In this document: positions 1-9,906 of the stretch, one piece after another
How the letters are laid out: every line of letters begins with the position of its first letter
Numbering within the stretch: position 1 is the stretch's first letter
Source of the DNA: an uncultured Draconibacterium sp.
GTDB lineage: Bacteria > Bacteroidota > Bacteroidia > Bacteroidales > Prolixibacteraceae
DNA length: 64,000 nt
Direction: 5' to 3'
NCBI RefSeq assembly: GCF_963676735.1
Contig: NZ_OY781464.1
Span: 839,001-903,000, forward strand
The notes under the pieces: generated by a model
The model's database searches: none
The model's input: only the letters and a program-made list of their open reading frames with translations
What the model was told of the DNA's origin: nothing
Position numbers and translations under genes: made by a program

Positions 1-1425
1 ACCGCCGATACCTTAATTTTTACAATTCGAGATTATTATCAAGATAGGGATAAACCAGAAGAAACAGCTTTGGCAACATTTTATAGTGGCAGGGTTTATC
101 AGGAACAGAATAAACTTGAAGAAGCATTACAACAATATCTAGACACCGAACAGCTTTTAAAACAAAGTCAAGATCTTAATTTAAAAGGTTTGTGCCAAAG
201 TGCTATTGGCAACATTTACTATCAGCAGCTTCTTGATGATAAAGCAATAGGGCATTATAAAACTGCAATGGAATACTTTCATCAAGCAGATAATTATAGG
301 AACCAGATTATATGTATTAGGTTTACAGGCAACTGTTTCCTTATTACAGGAAAAACTGATAGTGCTTTTCTATATTATGAAAAAGGCTTGTACCTGGCTG
401 ATAAATATGGTATTGAAAGCCAACAGATAGAAGTTCGACAGAGCTTAGGGGTTGCTTATAGGGAAATTGAAAAATGGAAACAGTCTCAAACATTTTTTGA
501 AGAAGCATTGGCTTTTTCAAAAGACTCACTTAATAAAGCAAGGTTATCTGCAAATCTCGCCAAACTTTTTGTATTACAGGATAAAAATGAATTGGCAATT
601 TTTCATTTACAAGAAGCTATAAACTATATGCCTACCGAGCAAAATAACCATCTTGCCGCTAATATTTACAATACTTGGACTTCCATTGAAGAAAATCAAG
701 GCAACTATCGTAATGCACTTGACAAAAATAGACTTTACAATAAATACCTTGCTGAAATTATCTACGACAACAAAAACACCACGATATTGGAGCTTGAAGA
801 AAAATATAACTTCCAGCTTATTGAAAACCGGAACAAACAGTTATTGATTGAGCGACAAAGGATTTTATTAATTTTCCTATTAGCAATTTTAGTTCTTGGA
901 TTACTTATTTTTCGTTTATTAAAACGCTCCCAAAAAAACAAAAAGCAATTAGAAGAAACAGAAAAAAAAGTACGGCAACTAAATAAATTAGCAAAAAGCT
1001 TTGATGATAAAGAAGAATCGTTCCGCAACGTTTTAATTCAGCATTTTGGAATAATAAAAAAAGCCGCTTTACTGGAGGGCTACTTAAAAGAAGATGAACG
1101 AAAAAAAGGACAATCTTTGTTACGAAAATTTAACGAGGTAGTTTATGGTCAGAAAAAACTAAACTGGAATGTACTGTATAAAACACTTAACAAATTAAAC
1201 AATGGATTCTTTGACGAGTTCAAAAATCAATTTCCACAGCTTGATGAATCCGAATTTCGTATTTGTTGTTTAATGTATGTCGATTTTAATAACACCGAAA
1301 TTGCAATATTATTAAACTACAGCATTAATACAGTACAAGCAAAAAGAACTTTGATAAGAAAAAAGTTAGGTATAAAAACCTATGGTAATATTTGTGATTT
1401 TATGAGTTCTGCGACAAAAAACTAG
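1..1425 (+). CDS. TPR-repeat membrane regulator with C-terminal LuxR-like HTH (5' end outside window)
   Basis: The reading frame is open from base 1, so the true start lies upstream and the TTG at 70 is only an internal codon. The visible protein has tandem TPR-like helical repeats (about residues 1-225 counted from base 70), then a coiled-coil stretch. One membrane helix follows near residues 260-282 (ILLIFLLAILVLGLLIF), then a second charged coiled coil. The C-terminal helix-turn-helix (about 390-440) contains FNNTEIAILLNYSINTVQAKR, the LuxR/GerE pattern. In Bacteroidota this TPR-TM-HTH architecture is common and is thought to act as a membrane-anchored transcription factor. The target is unknown. 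The secreted protein at 1624 and the receptor cassettes downstream are candidates by position only. Confidence 0.8.
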   Translation, partial: TADTLIFTIRDYYQDRDKPEETALATFYSGRVYQEQNKLEEALQQYLDTEQLLKQSQDLNLKGLCQSAIGNIYYQQLLDDKAIGHYKTAMEYFHQADNYRNQIICIRFTGNCFLITGKTDSAFLYYEKGLYLADKYGIESQQIEVRQSLGVAYREIEKWKQSQTFFEEALAFSKDSLNKARLSANLAKLFVLQDKNELAIFHLQEAINYMPTEQNNHLAANIYNTWTSIEENQGNYRNALDKNRLYNKYLAEIIYDNKNTTILELEEKYNFQLIENRNKQLLIERQRILLIFLLAILVLGLLIFRLLKRSQKNKKQLEETEKKVRQLNKLAKSFDDKEESFRNVLIQHFGIIKKAALLEGYLKEDERKKGQSLLRKFNEVVYGQKKLNWNVLYKTLNKLNNGFFDEFKNQFPQLDESEFRICCLMYVDFNNTEIAILLNYSINTVQAKRTLIRKKLGIKTYGNICDFMSSATKN

Positions 1426-1563
1426 TCCCATTTTCTCCTCTTTTTAACAATAAATTGGGTAAAAAGCTGTATGGAAATACATATTTTTTTATTGCATTTT
1501 GTTGATAATGTGGTTTTTGTGATTTTAAATAGCTTGTAAGAAGTTATATGTAGCAGAAATTTC

Positions 1564-1595
1564 CTTGTCCTGAAATTTTTGTCCATATACATTTG
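1564..1595 (+). promoter_or_regulatory. Candidate Bacteroidota promoter for the small secreted protein
   Basis: A -7 box TACATTTG (1588-1595) matches TAnnTTTG exactly, and a CTTG (1564-1567) lies 20 bases upstream, one mismatch from the -33 TTTG. The predicted transcription start, near 1602, leaves a leader of about 20 nt before the ATG at 1624. The match was made by eye. Confidence 0.45.
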
Positions 1596-1623
1596 TGCCA
1601 AACAATTTACAACCTAAGAAATC

Positions 1624-2022
1624 ATGAAAAATTTATTCAAAATTTGTCTCTTATTATCTGTTATAATTCCACTGGTAAGTCATTCTTCAAATGTAACTCT
1701 CCCGGAAAATGATGCTGAAAAAAGAATTGAACTAAAAGGTTATTTGGAAGGTAGCTCAACTACAAAATCCGTTTTTCAAACACCTGTTGAAGCAACAATT
1801 AGTTCAAACAGTTTAAATGTTGATTTTTTATCGACACTTGGGGATATTAATGTTGAAGTTATTTCTGTATCAGAAGGTTTAGTTTATACAAACACTGTAA
1901 ATACGCAAACACGACAGAGCCTGTCAATTAATGTTTCCGGTTGGGATTATGGTATGTACGAAATCCGTTTTACAGACTCCAACGGGAATTATTTGTACGG
2001 TACTTTTGAAATAGCTTTGTAG
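1624..2022 (+). CDS. Small secreted beta-sandwich protein, DUF3244-like
   Basis: This 132-residue protein starts with a signal peptide (MKNLFKICLLLSVIIPLVSHS). It continues as an all-beta domain ending in GMYEIRFTDSNGNYLYGTFEIAL-like strands. The size and the terminal pattern (a Y-x-I-x-F strand, a G-N/D turn, then a G-x-F strand) resemble the DUF3244/secretion-tail-like small proteins of Bacteroidota. Family membership is recognised by pattern only. It is a monocistronic unit with its own promoter upstream and a strong hairpin downstream. The function is unknown; it is probably periplasmic or surface-exposed. Confidence 0.6.
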   Translation: MKNLFKICLLLSVIIPLVSHSSNVTLPENDAEKRIELKGYLEGSSTTKSVFQTPVEATISSNSLNVDFLSTLGDINVEVISVSEGLVYTNTVNTQTRQSLSINVSGWDYGMYEIRFTDSNGNYLYGTFEIAL

Positions 2023-2061
2023 CTATAAACAAACACCTCAAATCGAATTATCTAAAAAAGT

Positions 2062-2086
2062 AACCCGGCATTTCAGGTGCCGGGTT
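2062..2086 (+). terminator. Rho-independent terminator
   Basis: A perfect 9-bp stem (AACCCGGCA/TGCCGGGTT) with a 7-nt loop is followed by an AT-rich tract (GAATTTATTTTAT). It closes the 1624-2022 transcript. Confidence 0.7.
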
Positions 2087-2174
2087 GAATTTATTTTATA
2101 AACCCGGAGTAAGAAATACTAGCTCCTTTCTCCATAAAACTTAACAAAGAAATGAAAAATTACTACTGTTTGCT

Positions 2175-3290
2175 ATGATTATAGCAGCTTTAGGCATTTT
2201 TAATGCCTGTGAGAAAAGTGATGAACTGATCGATCAAAGTATCGATGAACAGTTGCTTGATGTAACTAAACCTGATGTTTATTCTGAAAATGGATATCTG
2301 GCATTTAAGAATATTGAGGCTGTTGATAGTATTATTAAAATGCTATCAAGAATGACAACTCTGGAAATTGAAACTTGGGAAAAATCAATGAATATTAATA
2401 CTGCAAGAAGCGAATTTGAACAACTTTTTTCAGAATACGAGGATCTAAGTTCGTATGAAGAATTCCTTTCTTTTAAAAGTAGAAATTTTGAGAAGCTCAA
2501 ATTTAATGATTCAGACCCGGAAGATAATTCAATAAATTATCCATATGCTACAATCCACTTTTTACCTGTGCTCAACAATAAAGGTTTGGTTAAAATTGGA
2601 CCTTCTCTAATAAAATACACAAAGGAGAACCAAATTCTTGTTAAGAATGGTGATATTGATGCGCTTAGCAATCTCCAAGAGAATATTGAGAACAATAATG
2701 TGATTATCTCGACAACTTTAAAGTCAGTGTCTGTGGACTGGAACAATATGGTAGTCCATGATTTCCCAGAAGATGACCCATTAGGAAGAAATGAGCGCTG
2801 GCATATGGTAGATGGAGTGAGTAAAAGGAGGATGATCAATGAATTAATTTTTGAGAACTGGCGAAATTATTTAGGAGATACTGGTTCCAATAGTCTTTGG
2901 AATCTTGGATTCTACGTATATTTTCAACAACGTTGCCATAAAAAGACATGGACAGGATGGAATAGTTATACCACCAAGTACTATTTCGATGATTTAAAGC
3001 TTAAAGTAGGTAGTGATCCAACGGTTAAATTTGATCCATATACGTATATAACAAGTCCTGACCGAAAAACTGGCAGAGTGCAATTAGCTAGATATCAAAC
3101 CTCAATGCCTTATATTTTATATCAAACGCCTTCCTTTTTAAGCAGACCAAATTTGAGTATTTCAATAATGACTTCTTGCCAGGGGTTTGATATTAGTAGG
3201 GCATATTATATCGATTATATAGAACATTCCGGATTCTCATCAGATCCTGGTAATCTTTGGCCATCAACAAGTACACCAACATACGAGTAA
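2175..3290 (+). CDS. Orphan hypothetical lipoprotein (5' end frameshifted)
   Basis: The open frame starts at ATG 2175 and gives a 371-residue protein beginning MIIAALGIFNAC, a lipobox without the usual basic N-terminus. At 2152 there is an ATG followed by five A's. Adding one A to that run (2155-2159) produces MKKLLLFAMIIAAL...NAC, a textbook lipoprotein signal peptide in frame with the rest. The real start is therefore probably 2152, and the sequence lacks one A. The mature part has no recognised domain; it is acidic near the N-terminus and rich in Tyr/Trp towards the C-terminus. A terminator follows at 3307. It is probably an outer-membrane or periplasmic lipoprotein of unknown role. Confidence 0.65.
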   Translation: MIIAALGIFNACEKSDELIDQSIDEQLLDVTKPDVYSENGYLAFKNIEAVDSIIKMLSRMTTLEIETWEKSMNINTARSEFEQLFSEYEDLSSYEEFLSFKSRNFEKLKFNDSDPEDNSINYPYATIHFLPVLNNKGLVKIGPSLIKYTKENQILVKNGDIDALSNLQENIENNNVIISTTLKSVSVDWNNMVVHDFPEDDPLGRNERWHMVDGVSKRRMINELIFENWRNYLGDTGSNSLWNLGFYVYFQQRCHKKTWTGWNSYTTKYYFDDLKLKVGSDPTVKFDPYTYITSPDRKTGRVQLARYQTSMPYILYQTPSFLSRPNLSISIMTSCQGFDISRAYYIDYIEHSGFSSDPGNLWPSTSTPTYE

Positions 3291-3306
3291 CAATTAAACA
3301 TAGAAC

Positions 3307-3326
3307 GGGCAGGAGTTTTCCTGCCC
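3307..3326 (+). terminator. Rho-independent terminator
   Basis: An 8-bp perfect stem (GGGCAGGA/TCCTGCCC) with loop GTTT is followed by a pyrimidine-rich tract. It ends the lipoprotein gene at 3290. Confidence 0.7.
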
Positions 3327-3475
3327 TATTTCTCTTCCGCCAAGAAAAATATTTTTCTTCCGATTAACTGATAATTTAGTTTTAATTTAGTTTAACATTG
3401 TTTTGAGAAATTTAGATAAACAATGCACTATGTTAGTAATCCAGAACAAAACCAATGGCTCAGCAACCTTTAGCT

Positions 3476-4306
3476 ATGTACAGAAAACAATTTATCTTAA
3501 TATGCCTTCTTTCCGCGTTGGTATTTTTTATTTCCTGTGAAAAAGAAGTTCTCATCGAAACAGGTCACCCAGAAAAACTGTGTTTAAACTGTATTCTAAA
3601 TCCAGACTCACTGGTTACAGCAAGCCTTACATTGTCTAGGGATGTCGAAAACAGTAGCAACTTCAATACTGTTGATAATGCAACCCTGGAACTTTATACT
3701 GATAACGGATTTCACGACACTCTAGTTTCATTGGGTAGCGGCAGGTATCAGTTAAACCACCAACCCCTTGAAGGGGTAAGTTACAATATGGTTGTTAATC
3801 ATAATGGGCGCAATAAAATCCGTGCAACTACCACTGTTCCCGGTCGTGCTTCCGTTAGTTGGATAACCGATACTACACATATTTCTTCACCAGCTTCCGG
3901 GAGTAGAGTTTTCGTCCGAGTTGATATGTCGGTACACGACAACCCCAACGAAACAAATTACTACTGGATGAAAAGCATTGAAACCAATGCCGTTTTTATC
4001 GACGACTTTAACCGGGATATTGATACTGAATCCAAGTACGGGTATGTTTATTACTCTTATATTCGTTTTTCCGATATAGGTTATAACGGACAAGATATGG
4101 ATTTAACATTCGAAAGAAGGTCAGGAATAAAATGGTATCTGTGGTCGTGCGACACACACTATGACCAATATTTAAAATCAACATACAAAGCCCGGCTTAA
4201 TGCCGAAAAAGACCTCCCGTTTCGCGAACCGGTTCAGATTTACAGCAACATTGAAAATGGCTATGGAATTTTCGGAGCGGTTGCCGCAACACAAATAAAG
4301 TTTTAA
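3476..4306 (+). CDS. DUF4249-type lipoprotein, partner of TonB-dependent receptor
   Basis: I chose the ATG at 3476 (MYRKQF) over the longer frame from 3455, because it places the signal peptide at the N-terminus with lipobox FFISC (Cys about residue 21). The body has the DUF4249 pattern: a CxxC-containing start (LCLNCILNPDSLV), a first beta domain ending GVSYNMVV, and a final segment PVQIYSNIENGYGIFGA. In Bacteroidota this family is almost always coded next to a TonB-dependent receptor, as here, where the stop is one base from the receptor start. That spacing implies translational coupling. It probably sits at the outer membrane as an accessory or cap protein for the receptor at 4308. The substrate is unknown. 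Confidence 0.75.
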   Translation: MYRKQFILICLLSALVFFISCEKEVLIETGHPEKLCLNCILNPDSLVTASLTLSRDVENSSNFNTVDNATLELYTDNGFHDTLVSLGSGRYQLNHQPLEGVSYNMVVNHNGRNKIRATTTVPGRASVSWITDTTHISSPASGSRVFVRVDMSVHDNPNETNYYWMKSIETNAVFIDDFNRDIDTESKYGYVYYSYIRFSDIGYNGQDMDLTFERRSGIKWYLWSCDTHYDQYLKSTYKARLNAEKDLPFREPVQIYSNIENGYGIFGAVAATQIKF

Positions 4307-4307
4307 C

Positions 4308-6620
4308 ATGCAAAAATTTATCTTTTCTATTTTGATTTTGTTCCCTTTTGTTGTAGTAGCGCAGGAGAGATTTACGATTAGCGGCTATATCGAAGATAAT
4401 ATGTCAGGAGAGCGTTTAATCGGTGCAAATGTGTTGGTAGGTAAAGCTCGTGGTGTTGCATCAAACCAATACGGGTTCTACAGTTTAACGCTACCTGCAG
4501 GAAACTATAGTTTATCATGCCGGTATATTGGCTATAAACCTGCTATTAAGGATATTAATTTATCCTCAGATACAGTAATTAACATTAGTTTATCGCTTGG
4601 ACTGGAACTGAACGAGGTGCAGGTTACAGCCAGCAAACCCGGTGGGAACAATGCAGTTTCGTCCTTAAGTCATTTCACCCCCGGTATGGAAACAATAAAC
4701 AGGATGCCGGCAATACTTGGCGAACAAGATTTATTAAAATCCATTCAGTTTTTACCGGGAATTAAAGGAGGTGCCGAAAATACAACCGGTTATAGCGTCC
4801 GGGGAGGGAGTGCTGATCAAAACCTAATTCTTTTAGATGGAGTGCCTGTTTATAATGTAAATCATCTATTTGGTTTTTTATCTGTATTTAACAGTGATGC
4901 CATAAAGAATGTGTCCTTATACAAAGGAGGAATCCCAGCCCGGTACGGTGGTAGACTTTCATCAGTTTTGGATATTAATATGAAAGAAGGGAACATGCAA
5001 CAGCAACACGGCGTGTTGTCAATCAGCCCCATTTCTGCACGCATCACCTATGAATCTCCTATCGCACAAGACAAAGCCGCTTATATAGTTTCATACAGAA
5101 GAACAATGCTCGACGTGCCTATGGTGTTGTATCAAAAGTTAATTGGTCTTGAAAATACTGCCGGATTCAAATTTTATGATCTCAATGCAAAAGCCAATTG
5201 GCTTATTAATCCCCGGAACAGGATCTATTTAAGCGTATATTCAGGCCGTGATAAGCAATTTAGCAAAGACAATCAGGATGGTATAAACAATAAATATTAC
5301 TATAAATGGGGTAACCTGACCTCAGTGCTTCGGTGGAACAATCAACTCTCTCAAAAACTTTTCTTTAATACTTCTGTCTATTATAGTCAATACGATTTAA
5401 CAAATTTGATTGAATCAGAATCAGAAGAACGCTATGCCAAATACAATGCAAATTCGTCATTGAACGATTTAAGCTTAACAACAGATGTCGATTGGTTTCT
5501 CTCGACAACATACACACTGAGATTCGGAGGTAAGGCAACTCTAATGCATTTTGCCCCAAATATTGTTCAAACTATCGACGATGAATATGAAACCAATCGG
5601 AACCAGGAAGATAAAAATACAGCCAAAAACCTGGAATTTTATGGTGAAAACGAATTAACTATCAATAAGATTAAAGCTAATATTGGATTAAGAGCTGTAC
5701 TTTATGATACAGGAAAAAAGAACTATATGTCTGTTGAACCAAGGCTCGCATTTAAATATAATGCGGATAACGGTTTTTCCGGAAACGTTGCTTTTACTAA
5801 AATGTCACAGTTTATTCATCTGTTGTCTAATTCTTCTCTCGGTCTGCCCACCGATTTATGGGTTGGCTCAACCGATGAGGTTGCCCCTCAAAAAAGCTGG
5901 CAATTCTCGGCAGGTATCGAGAAACGCTTCATAGATTATTCATTTGGAGTAGAAGCCTACTACAAAGAAATGAAAGATGTAATCCGATTCGAAGAAGGAG
6001 CCGTATTTTTAAGTTCGCAGAATAAAAACTGGATTGAAAGCATCAATATTGGACAAGGTAAAGCCTACGGTGCCGAGTTTATGGTGAAAAAAGAGAAGGG
6101 GCTATTAACCGGAATGCTTTCATATACTCTGGCCTGGTCTGAACGACAATTTGATGAAGTAAACGAAGGAGCCTGGTTCCCCTATAAATACGACAGAAGA
6201 CACGATATATCTCTGGTTGGAGAATATCAGTTCTTTAAATCGGACTGGCAAGAAAAAACATTCTCCTTTGGATTTACTCTCCAGTCAGGAAATAATTTAA
6301 GCATCCCTGATGTAGAGTATCAGGGCTTGCCCATGCCGGGTATGGAAGACTATTTGGGAGGAGTACCAGAGTGGTCCACAACAAGACAAACATATGATAA
6401 TCCTAATAACTTTAGGATGCCATTATTTCATCATCTCGATATAGGTTATAATACCAAAAGATTAATAAGCAATGGCAAGACTCACACCTGGACATTTTCT
6501 ATTTATAATGTTTATAACCGGATGAATCCCTATTACTTTTATAAAGATACCCATGGAAAAGTAAAGCAGGTGTCCATATTTCCAATAGTACCATCAGTTG
6601 GCTATAAATTCACATTCTGA
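4308..6620 (+). CDS. TonB-dependent receptor with carboxypeptidase-regulatory-like N-domain (cassette 1)
   Basis: This 770-residue outer-membrane receptor has four visible parts in order. First come a signal peptide (residues 1-18) and a CarbopepD_reg-like beta-sandwich (about 20-105, with GYIEDNMSGERLIGANVLV). Next is a plug domain (about 125-230: EQDLLKSIQFLPGIKGG, SVRGGSADQNLILLDG, GGIPARYGGRLSSV). The 22-strand barrel follows, ending in an aromatic residue (YKFTF). It is transcribed with the DUF4249 protein before it and the small outer-membrane protein after it. Its plug is closely similar to that of the receptor at 7509, so the two are paralogues. The energy source would be TonB/ExbBD coded elsewhere. 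The ligand cannot be told from sequence. Confidence 0.9.
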   Translation: MQKFIFSILILFPFVVVAQERFTISGYIEDNMSGERLIGANVLVGKARGVASNQYGFYSLTLPAGNYSLSCRYIGYKPAIKDINLSSDTVINISLSLGLELNEVQVTASKPGGNNAVSSLSHFTPGMETINRMPAILGEQDLLKSIQFLPGIKGGAENTTGYSVRGGSADQNLILLDGVPVYNVNHLFGFLSVFNSDAIKNVSLYKGGIPARYGGRLSSVLDINMKEGNMQQQHGVLSISPISARITYESPIAQDKAAYIVSYRRTMLDVPMVLYQKLIGLENTAGFKFYDLNAKANWLINPRNRIYLSVYSGRDKQFSKDNQDGINNKYYYKWGNLTSVLRWNNQLSQKLFFNTSVYYSQYDLTNLIESESEERYAKYNANSSLNDLSLTTDVDWFLSTTYTLRFGGKATLMHFAPNIVQTIDDEYETNRNQEDKNTAKNLEFYGENELTINKIKANIGLRAVLYDTGKKNYMSVEPRLAFKYNADNGFSGNVAFTKMSQFIHLLSNSSLGLPTDLWVGSTDEVAPQKSWQFSAGIEKRFIDYSFGVEAYYKEMKDVIRFEEGAVFLSSQNKNWIESINIGQGKAYGAEFMVKKEKGLLTGMLSYTLAWSERQFDEVNEGAWFPYKYDRRHDISLVGEYQFFKSDWQEKTFSFGFTLQSGNNLSIPDVEYQGLPMPGMEDYLGGVPEWSTTRQTYDNPNNFRMPLFHHLDIGYNTKRLISNGKTHTWTFSIYNVYNRMNPYYFYKDTHGKVKQVSIFPIVPSVGYKFTF

Positions 6621-6652
6621 TATTTAGAATAATAAATACTCCATTTTAAACA

Positions 6653-7285
6653 ATGAAACAGATTACAATTATTTTGTGCCTGCTATTTGCAGGCTATCTC
6701 TCCTTTTCGCAAGAAAATACAGAATTTGGAATAACGGCCGAAGGATCGTGGTTTATGCCTCACCGAGAATCGGAATATCGCGGATTGGAAACCAAAAATG
6801 GGTTTGGGACCGGTATAGGCATTTATGCCTCAAGAGATATTTTCTGGAGGGTTTCTGCCGACATTGGTATTGCTTACCGTTACAAACAAATGCAGCAGCA
6901 TTATTCGGTATATACAGGTTCTGATAATGCTGATGGATATCCTATTAATGCTGAAGGTTGGGACAAACTCCCTATGCACTATGTAGTTGTTCCTATTCAT
7001 TTAAAAGTGTTATTAAGTAAAATATTTTTTGTTAAAGGAGGAATAGAATCCACCTGGATAACTAATTACGATGCGGTAAACGAAAAGCCAGAATTTAATT
7101 GGGTAATTGGCTTCGGGAGCCAGAAACATAAGTTGAAATGGTCGGTTAATTACATCAGAGGATTTAAAGAACAAGGGTTTCTACATAAAAACATGGAGCC
7201 TGAAGGATATTACAAAGGTTCAATAAACAGGAACAACATGCTGCAACTACAGCTTTCATATCCGCTAGGGCAATTAAAGTTTTGA
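6653..7285 (+). CDS. Small outer-membrane beta-barrel-like protein (cassette 1)
   Basis: This 210-residue protein has a signal peptide (MKQITIILCLLFAGYLSFSQ) and alternating hydrophobic strands typical of small beta-barrels (GTGIGIYASRDIFWRVSADIG). Its last strand is MLQLQLSYPLGQLKF, ending in Phe as outer-membrane proteins do. It lies 32 bases behind the receptor, so it is probably the last gene of the DUF4249-receptor operon. The specific role is unknown. The proteins at 11071 and 11578 occupy the same place in the second cassette. Confidence 0.6.
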   Translation: MKQITIILCLLFAGYLSFSQENTEFGITAEGSWFMPHRESEYRGLETKNGFGTGIGIYASRDIFWRVSADIGIAYRYKQMQQHYSVYTGSDNADGYPINAEGWDKLPMHYVVVPIHLKVLLSKIFFVKGGIESTWITNYDAVNEKPEFNWVIGFGSQKHKLKWSVNYIRGFKEQGFLHKNMEPEGYYKGSINRNNMLQLQLSYPLGQLKF

Positions 7286-7508
7286 TGAAGGGGCTGCAGC
7301 TTACGAATTATCTTGAAGTTTGTGTAAGGATTTCCTATTTTTCGATCACTTTAACATAGATTTATGCCTGTTAACAAACATTGTATTGCAAAATATATTT
7401 AGGTTTTATTTTTTGCACTTGGTACCAAATAGTGATGCTAAAAAAGTAAATAAAGTACCATTGTAATTTGTGTTTTTGTTGAATACGTGCCTTTTACCAT
7501 TTTTTAAA

Positions 7509-9893
7509 ATGACCAAACAAAAATTAGCCTTTTTACTATTGTTTTTAATTACCCTTGTTCAGGTTTCAGCGCAAAACAATATAACTATTTCTGGTTTTAT
7601 CCGCGACTCTGTTTCAGTTGAAAACCTATATCATGCCACCATTTACGAAACCAGCAATAAACGAGGAACCATAAGTAATGCCTACGGTTTTTATTCTTTA
7701 AGTATCCCCGCTGGCCAGGTGCAGTTGCGTGTTTCGTTTGTTGGTTATGAGGAACAAAGACTTTCCTTTTATGCACAAACAGACACTACAATCAACTTTC
7801 AGTTAACTACAAAGAATGATTTACAAGAAGTAGTTGTAAAAGCGCAATCGTTAAAACAAAAACCAACTTTTTCCGGGCACGAACAAATCAATATGCAAAC
7901 GGTTAAGGCGCTGCCTGCCTTTGCCGGAGAACAAGACGTGCTTAAAAGTCTGACTGTTTTACCGGGAGTTCAACAGGGCTATGAAGGAAGTGCCGGGGTA
8001 TTTGTGCGCGGCGGCAGTCCCGATCAAAACCTGATTCTGCTTGATGGAGTGCCCGTTTATAATGCTACCCATTTATTTGGTTTTGTTTCGGTATTTACGC
8101 CCGAAGCACTGCAAAGTGTAGATTTTTACAAAGGTGGATTTCCCGCTCGTTACGGCGGCCGTTTGTCGTCGGTTATTGATGTGCGTATGAAAGAAGGAAA
8201 TAAAAACCATCCTGAAACCGATCTCACTATTGGTCCGATAACTTCAAAATTTACGCATCAGGGCCCTATAAAACAAGGTAAATCGTCGTATTTAATTTCG
8301 GCCCGCCGAACACTGCTCGATTTGTTTGTTACCGGTATTGCTAAAATAAGTCAGGCTTCAAACAACGAGGTTGTTGTGCCCGGATTAAACCTTTACGATC
8401 TGAATGCAAAATTTAATTTCGAACTCAACCCTAAAAACCGTTTATATGTAAGCTTTTATGGAGGCGGTGACCGTTTGTCATCTAATTTTAAAGACAATTA
8501 TTCATTCGATGAGAGCGAAACCAAACAAAGCACCAAAGTAAAACTGAAATGGGGAAACCAAATTGGCGCGCTACGATGGACGAGCCAGTTGGGCAACCGA
8601 CTCTATTTGAATACAAGCCTTTCCAGCGGTTCATTCCGCTATAACATTCACAATAAGTACACTCAATCCGTTAAAAATCAGGACGGGGAAGAAGAGATTT
8701 GGTCGGATATTGAGTACAAAACCCGGGTAAACAATAACAAACTACAATTTCTATTCGATTGGTATTTGCCTAAAAATAAAATTCAGTTTGGTACAAGCGC
8801 AGAGTTAAATAGCTATCTGCCCGGCGAACAGGAAATTGAGCGTCACGACGGGCAAAATACCCAAAGAGGCAACGGTGAGGTCAACAATAAAGCACTGGCA
8901 TTTTTTATGGATGATCAGCTTAATATCGGCGATATATTTACTTTGCAGGGCGGACTTAGGCTCGACTTGTATGATTTGGGAGGGAAACGGCGCAGTTATA
9001 TAACGCCAAGAGCAAATGCAAAATGGGCAGTAAACAATAATCTAAGCCTCTTTTTCTCGTACGATCAGATGGTTCAACCGCTGCATTTATTAACCAATAG
9101 CAGTGTGGGCTTACCGTCGGATATTTGGGTGCCAGCCACCGAAAATGTAAAGCCCGAAACATCGCAACAAATCACCTTTGGAAGCTATTTAAAATTTAAC
9201 GACAAGTTTTCTTATAAGTTCGACTCGTACTACAAAACCATGAATGGCGTAATAAATTACAAAGCTGGAAACAGCTTTATGGATATTTACGACAATTGGG
9301 AAGACCTGGTTGAAACCGGCAGCGGCGAAGCCTGGGGTTTCGAAAACTCATGGAATTACAAAACGTCGCGATTAAATGCGTGGGTAAATTATACTCTTTC
9401 GTGGAACGAGCGCAAATTTGAAAGCATCAATGAAGGAAAAGCCTTCCCGTTTAAATTCGACCGTCGTCACGACATTAATTTAGGCTTTGTGTATAATTTA
9501 ACCGATAATATTGAGTGTTCCGCAGTGTGGACTTATCAAACGGGTATGGCAGCTACTATTCCGGTGCAGGATTTTCAGGCAGCAGGACCGATCGACTATA
9601 CGATTACCGATTTTATTACCAATATTGATATTGAAGACACCCACCGTATTCAATACTTCGATGAATACAACAGCTATCGGCTACCTGCATTTCATCATTT
9701 AGACCTTAGTGTTACGTTTAAGAAACAAATGGGAAGTCTTTACCGCGAATGGAAACTGGGAGTTTATAACGCATACACCCGCCAAAATGCATATATGTAC
9801 TATCCACAAACATCTCCCACCGGCGAAACGAAGTATAAACAAGTATGTATTTTCCCAATAATTCCTTCAATCAGTTACCATATAAAATTTTAA
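7509..9893 (+). CDS. TonB-dependent receptor with carboxypeptidase-regulatory-like N-domain (cassette 2)
   Basis: The frame is open from a GTG at 7470, but ATG 7509 (MTKQKLAFLLLFLITLVQVSAQ) puts a clean signal peptide first, so I use it (794 residues). A carboxypeptidase-regulatory-like domain (GFIRDSVSVENLYHATIY) comes first. The plug follows (EQDVLKSLTVLPGVQQG, VRGGSPDQNLILLDGVPVYN, GGFPARYGGRLSSV), then the barrel, ending ISYHIKF. The plug motifs nearly duplicate those of the receptor at 4308. The 223-base gap upstream suggests its own promoter, and the DUF4249 gene follows after 13 bases. Confidence 0.9.
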   Translation: MTKQKLAFLLLFLITLVQVSAQNNITISGFIRDSVSVENLYHATIYETSNKRGTISNAYGFYSLSIPAGQVQLRVSFVGYEEQRLSFYAQTDTTINFQLTTKNDLQEVVVKAQSLKQKPTFSGHEQINMQTVKALPAFAGEQDVLKSLTVLPGVQQGYEGSAGVFVRGGSPDQNLILLDGVPVYNATHLFGFVSVFTPEALQSVDFYKGGFPARYGGRLSSVIDVRMKEGNKNHPETDLTIGPITSKFTHQGPIKQGKSSYLISARRTLLDLFVTGIAKISQASNNEVVVPGLNLYDLNAKFNFELNPKNRLYVSFYGGGDRLSSNFKDNYSFDESETKQSTKVKLKWGNQIGALRWTSQLGNRLYLNTSLSSGSFRYNIHNKYTQSVKNQDGEEEIWSDIEYKTRVNNNKLQFLFDWYLPKNKIQFGTSAELNSYLPGEQEIERHDGQNTQRGNGEVNNKALAFFMDDQLNIGDIFTLQGGLRLDLYDLGGKRRSYITPRANAKWAVNNNLSLFFSYDQMVQPLHLLTNSSVGLPSDIWVPATENVKPETSQQITFGSYLKFNDKFSYKFDSYYKTMNGVINYKAGNSFMDIYDNWEDLVETGSGEAWGFENSWNYKTSRLNAWVNYTLSWNERKFESINEGKAFPFKFDRRHDINLGFVYNLTDNIECSAVWTYQTGMAATIPVQDFQAAGPIDYTITDFITNIDIEDTHRIQYFDEYNSYRLPAFHHLDLSVTFKKQMGSLYREWKLGVYNAYTRQNAYMYYPQTSPTGETKYKQVCIFPIIPSISYHIKF

Positions 9894-9906
9894 AGCACAA
9901 CGAATT

